From Streptomyces albofaciens JCM 4342 (GTDB taxonomy: Bacteria > Actinomycetota > Actinomycetes > Streptomycetales > Streptomycetaceae): a DNA stretch of 64,000 nt. Location of the stretch: the NCBI RefSeq assembly GCF_008634025.1, contig NZ_PDCM01000001.1, positions 862,501 through 926,500 on the forward strand. Direction: 5' to 3'. Shown piece after piece: positions 63,687-64,000 of the stretch. A model generated the notes under the pieces. It was not told the DNA's origin, did no database searches, and worked only from the letters and a program-made list of their open reading frames with translations. Position 1 is the first letter of the stretch. Every line of letters starts with the position of its first letter. A program made the position numbers and the translations under genes.

Positions 63687-64000
63687 AGGCTCACCGGGTC
63701 CCGATGGCTCAAACGCGGGCGTGAGGGGTCTGTTTTGGCTTGATCCTTCCTATTGTGGCCATGGCCTGGCGGGTACTCGTGGCCGATAGTGGTCGTTCTT
63801 GGCTGGAAATGTGCGCCAAGGGAAAGGGTGGGGCCGGCGATTGGTACAACATGAGCATGTCAAGTGGGCCTGTGGCTGGAACGTGAGCGGGTGGCTGGTT
63901 TACGGCCAGGTGGCTGTGAGGTGAAGGCCCGGTGGATGTCCCGAAGTCGCGTCGGGATGGCGGCCAATGTGGGCTCGTCGGGGAGTCCCCGGAGGTGCCC
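63687..64000. other. Gene-free window end
   Basis: No ORF with coding bias and no hairpin of note. The sequence is G/T-rich on the plus strand. A plus-strand ATG at 63937 is open to the window end but is too short to judge. Confidence 0.4.

Noticed and set aside
63937..64000. Start of a new plus-strand gene at the window edge
   Set aside because: Only about 20 codons are visible, with no ribosome site or family signal.

Overview
The window is high-GC chromosomal DNA from a Streptomyces or a close relative. The signs are strong G/C bias at third codon positions, many GTG starts, GTGA/ATGA stop-start overlaps, the F420 gene fbiC, several F420-type luciferase-like (LLM) oxidoreductases, a DUF397 plus XRE/DUF5753 pair, and abundant lipoproteins and regulators. 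About 48 protein genes, one tRNA and several terminators and operators can be supported. I see no insertion sequence, integrase, CRISPR array or rRNA. All calls come from reading the sequence; no database search was run.

0-5 kb: a catabolic gene set (end of one LLM oxidoreductase, a second LLM oxidoreductase, a D-aminoacylase-type amidohydrolase, an aldehyde dehydrogenase) preceded by two near-identical palindromes. The same 15-bp operator recurs 28-30 kb away in front of a short-chain dehydrogenase and an EthD-like gene, so these genes probably share one TetR-type regulator that lies outside the window. 5-9.3 kb: an APC permease, a ribbon-helix-helix/VOC/methyltransferase operon behind a perfect 30-bp palindrome, and a thioredoxin-reductase-like flavoprotein. 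9.4-18 kb: a Tat-exported PHP phosphoesterase, an F420-dependent LLM enzyme beside fbiC, and a STAND-like NTPase with TPRs. 18-26 kb: an ADP-ribosylglycohydrolase and a four-gene oligopeptide ABC importer with a fused OppD-OppF ATPase.

26-41 kb: sodium:solute symporter, the second operator-linked genes with an aminotransferase, the DUF397/XRE pair, a GPP34 protein, a D-Ala-D-Ala carboxypeptidase with a huge cytoplasmic tail, a GT39-type membrane glycosyltransferase, and an ArsR regulator divergent from a short, ExxR-less P450-like gene and a PEP-mutase-like gene. 41-47 kb: secreted proteins, a lipoprotein plus orphan histidine kinase, and a caspase/EACC1 two-gene conflict module. 47-58 kb: MmyB-type regulator with divergent SDR, recQ, DUF4232 protein, an ECF sigma operon, tRNA-Arg(CCT), and a SulP transporter/beta-carbonic anhydrase pair.

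59-64 kb: the most novel-looking part. A promoter drives a 53-residue peptide whose C-terminal half carries three GCIS motifs, followed on the same strand by a CapK/PaaK-like adenylating enzyme, a GRDP-like protein and an MFS exporter. This has the form of a small peptide-natural-product (RiPP-like) locus with no standard RiPP maturase in view. Its intergenic gaps are filled with triplet-length minisatellites. Tandem-repeat expansion is a theme of the whole window and also enlarges loops in the ABC ATPase, the histidine kinase, an SDR, RecQ, EACC1 and DacA-like proteins.
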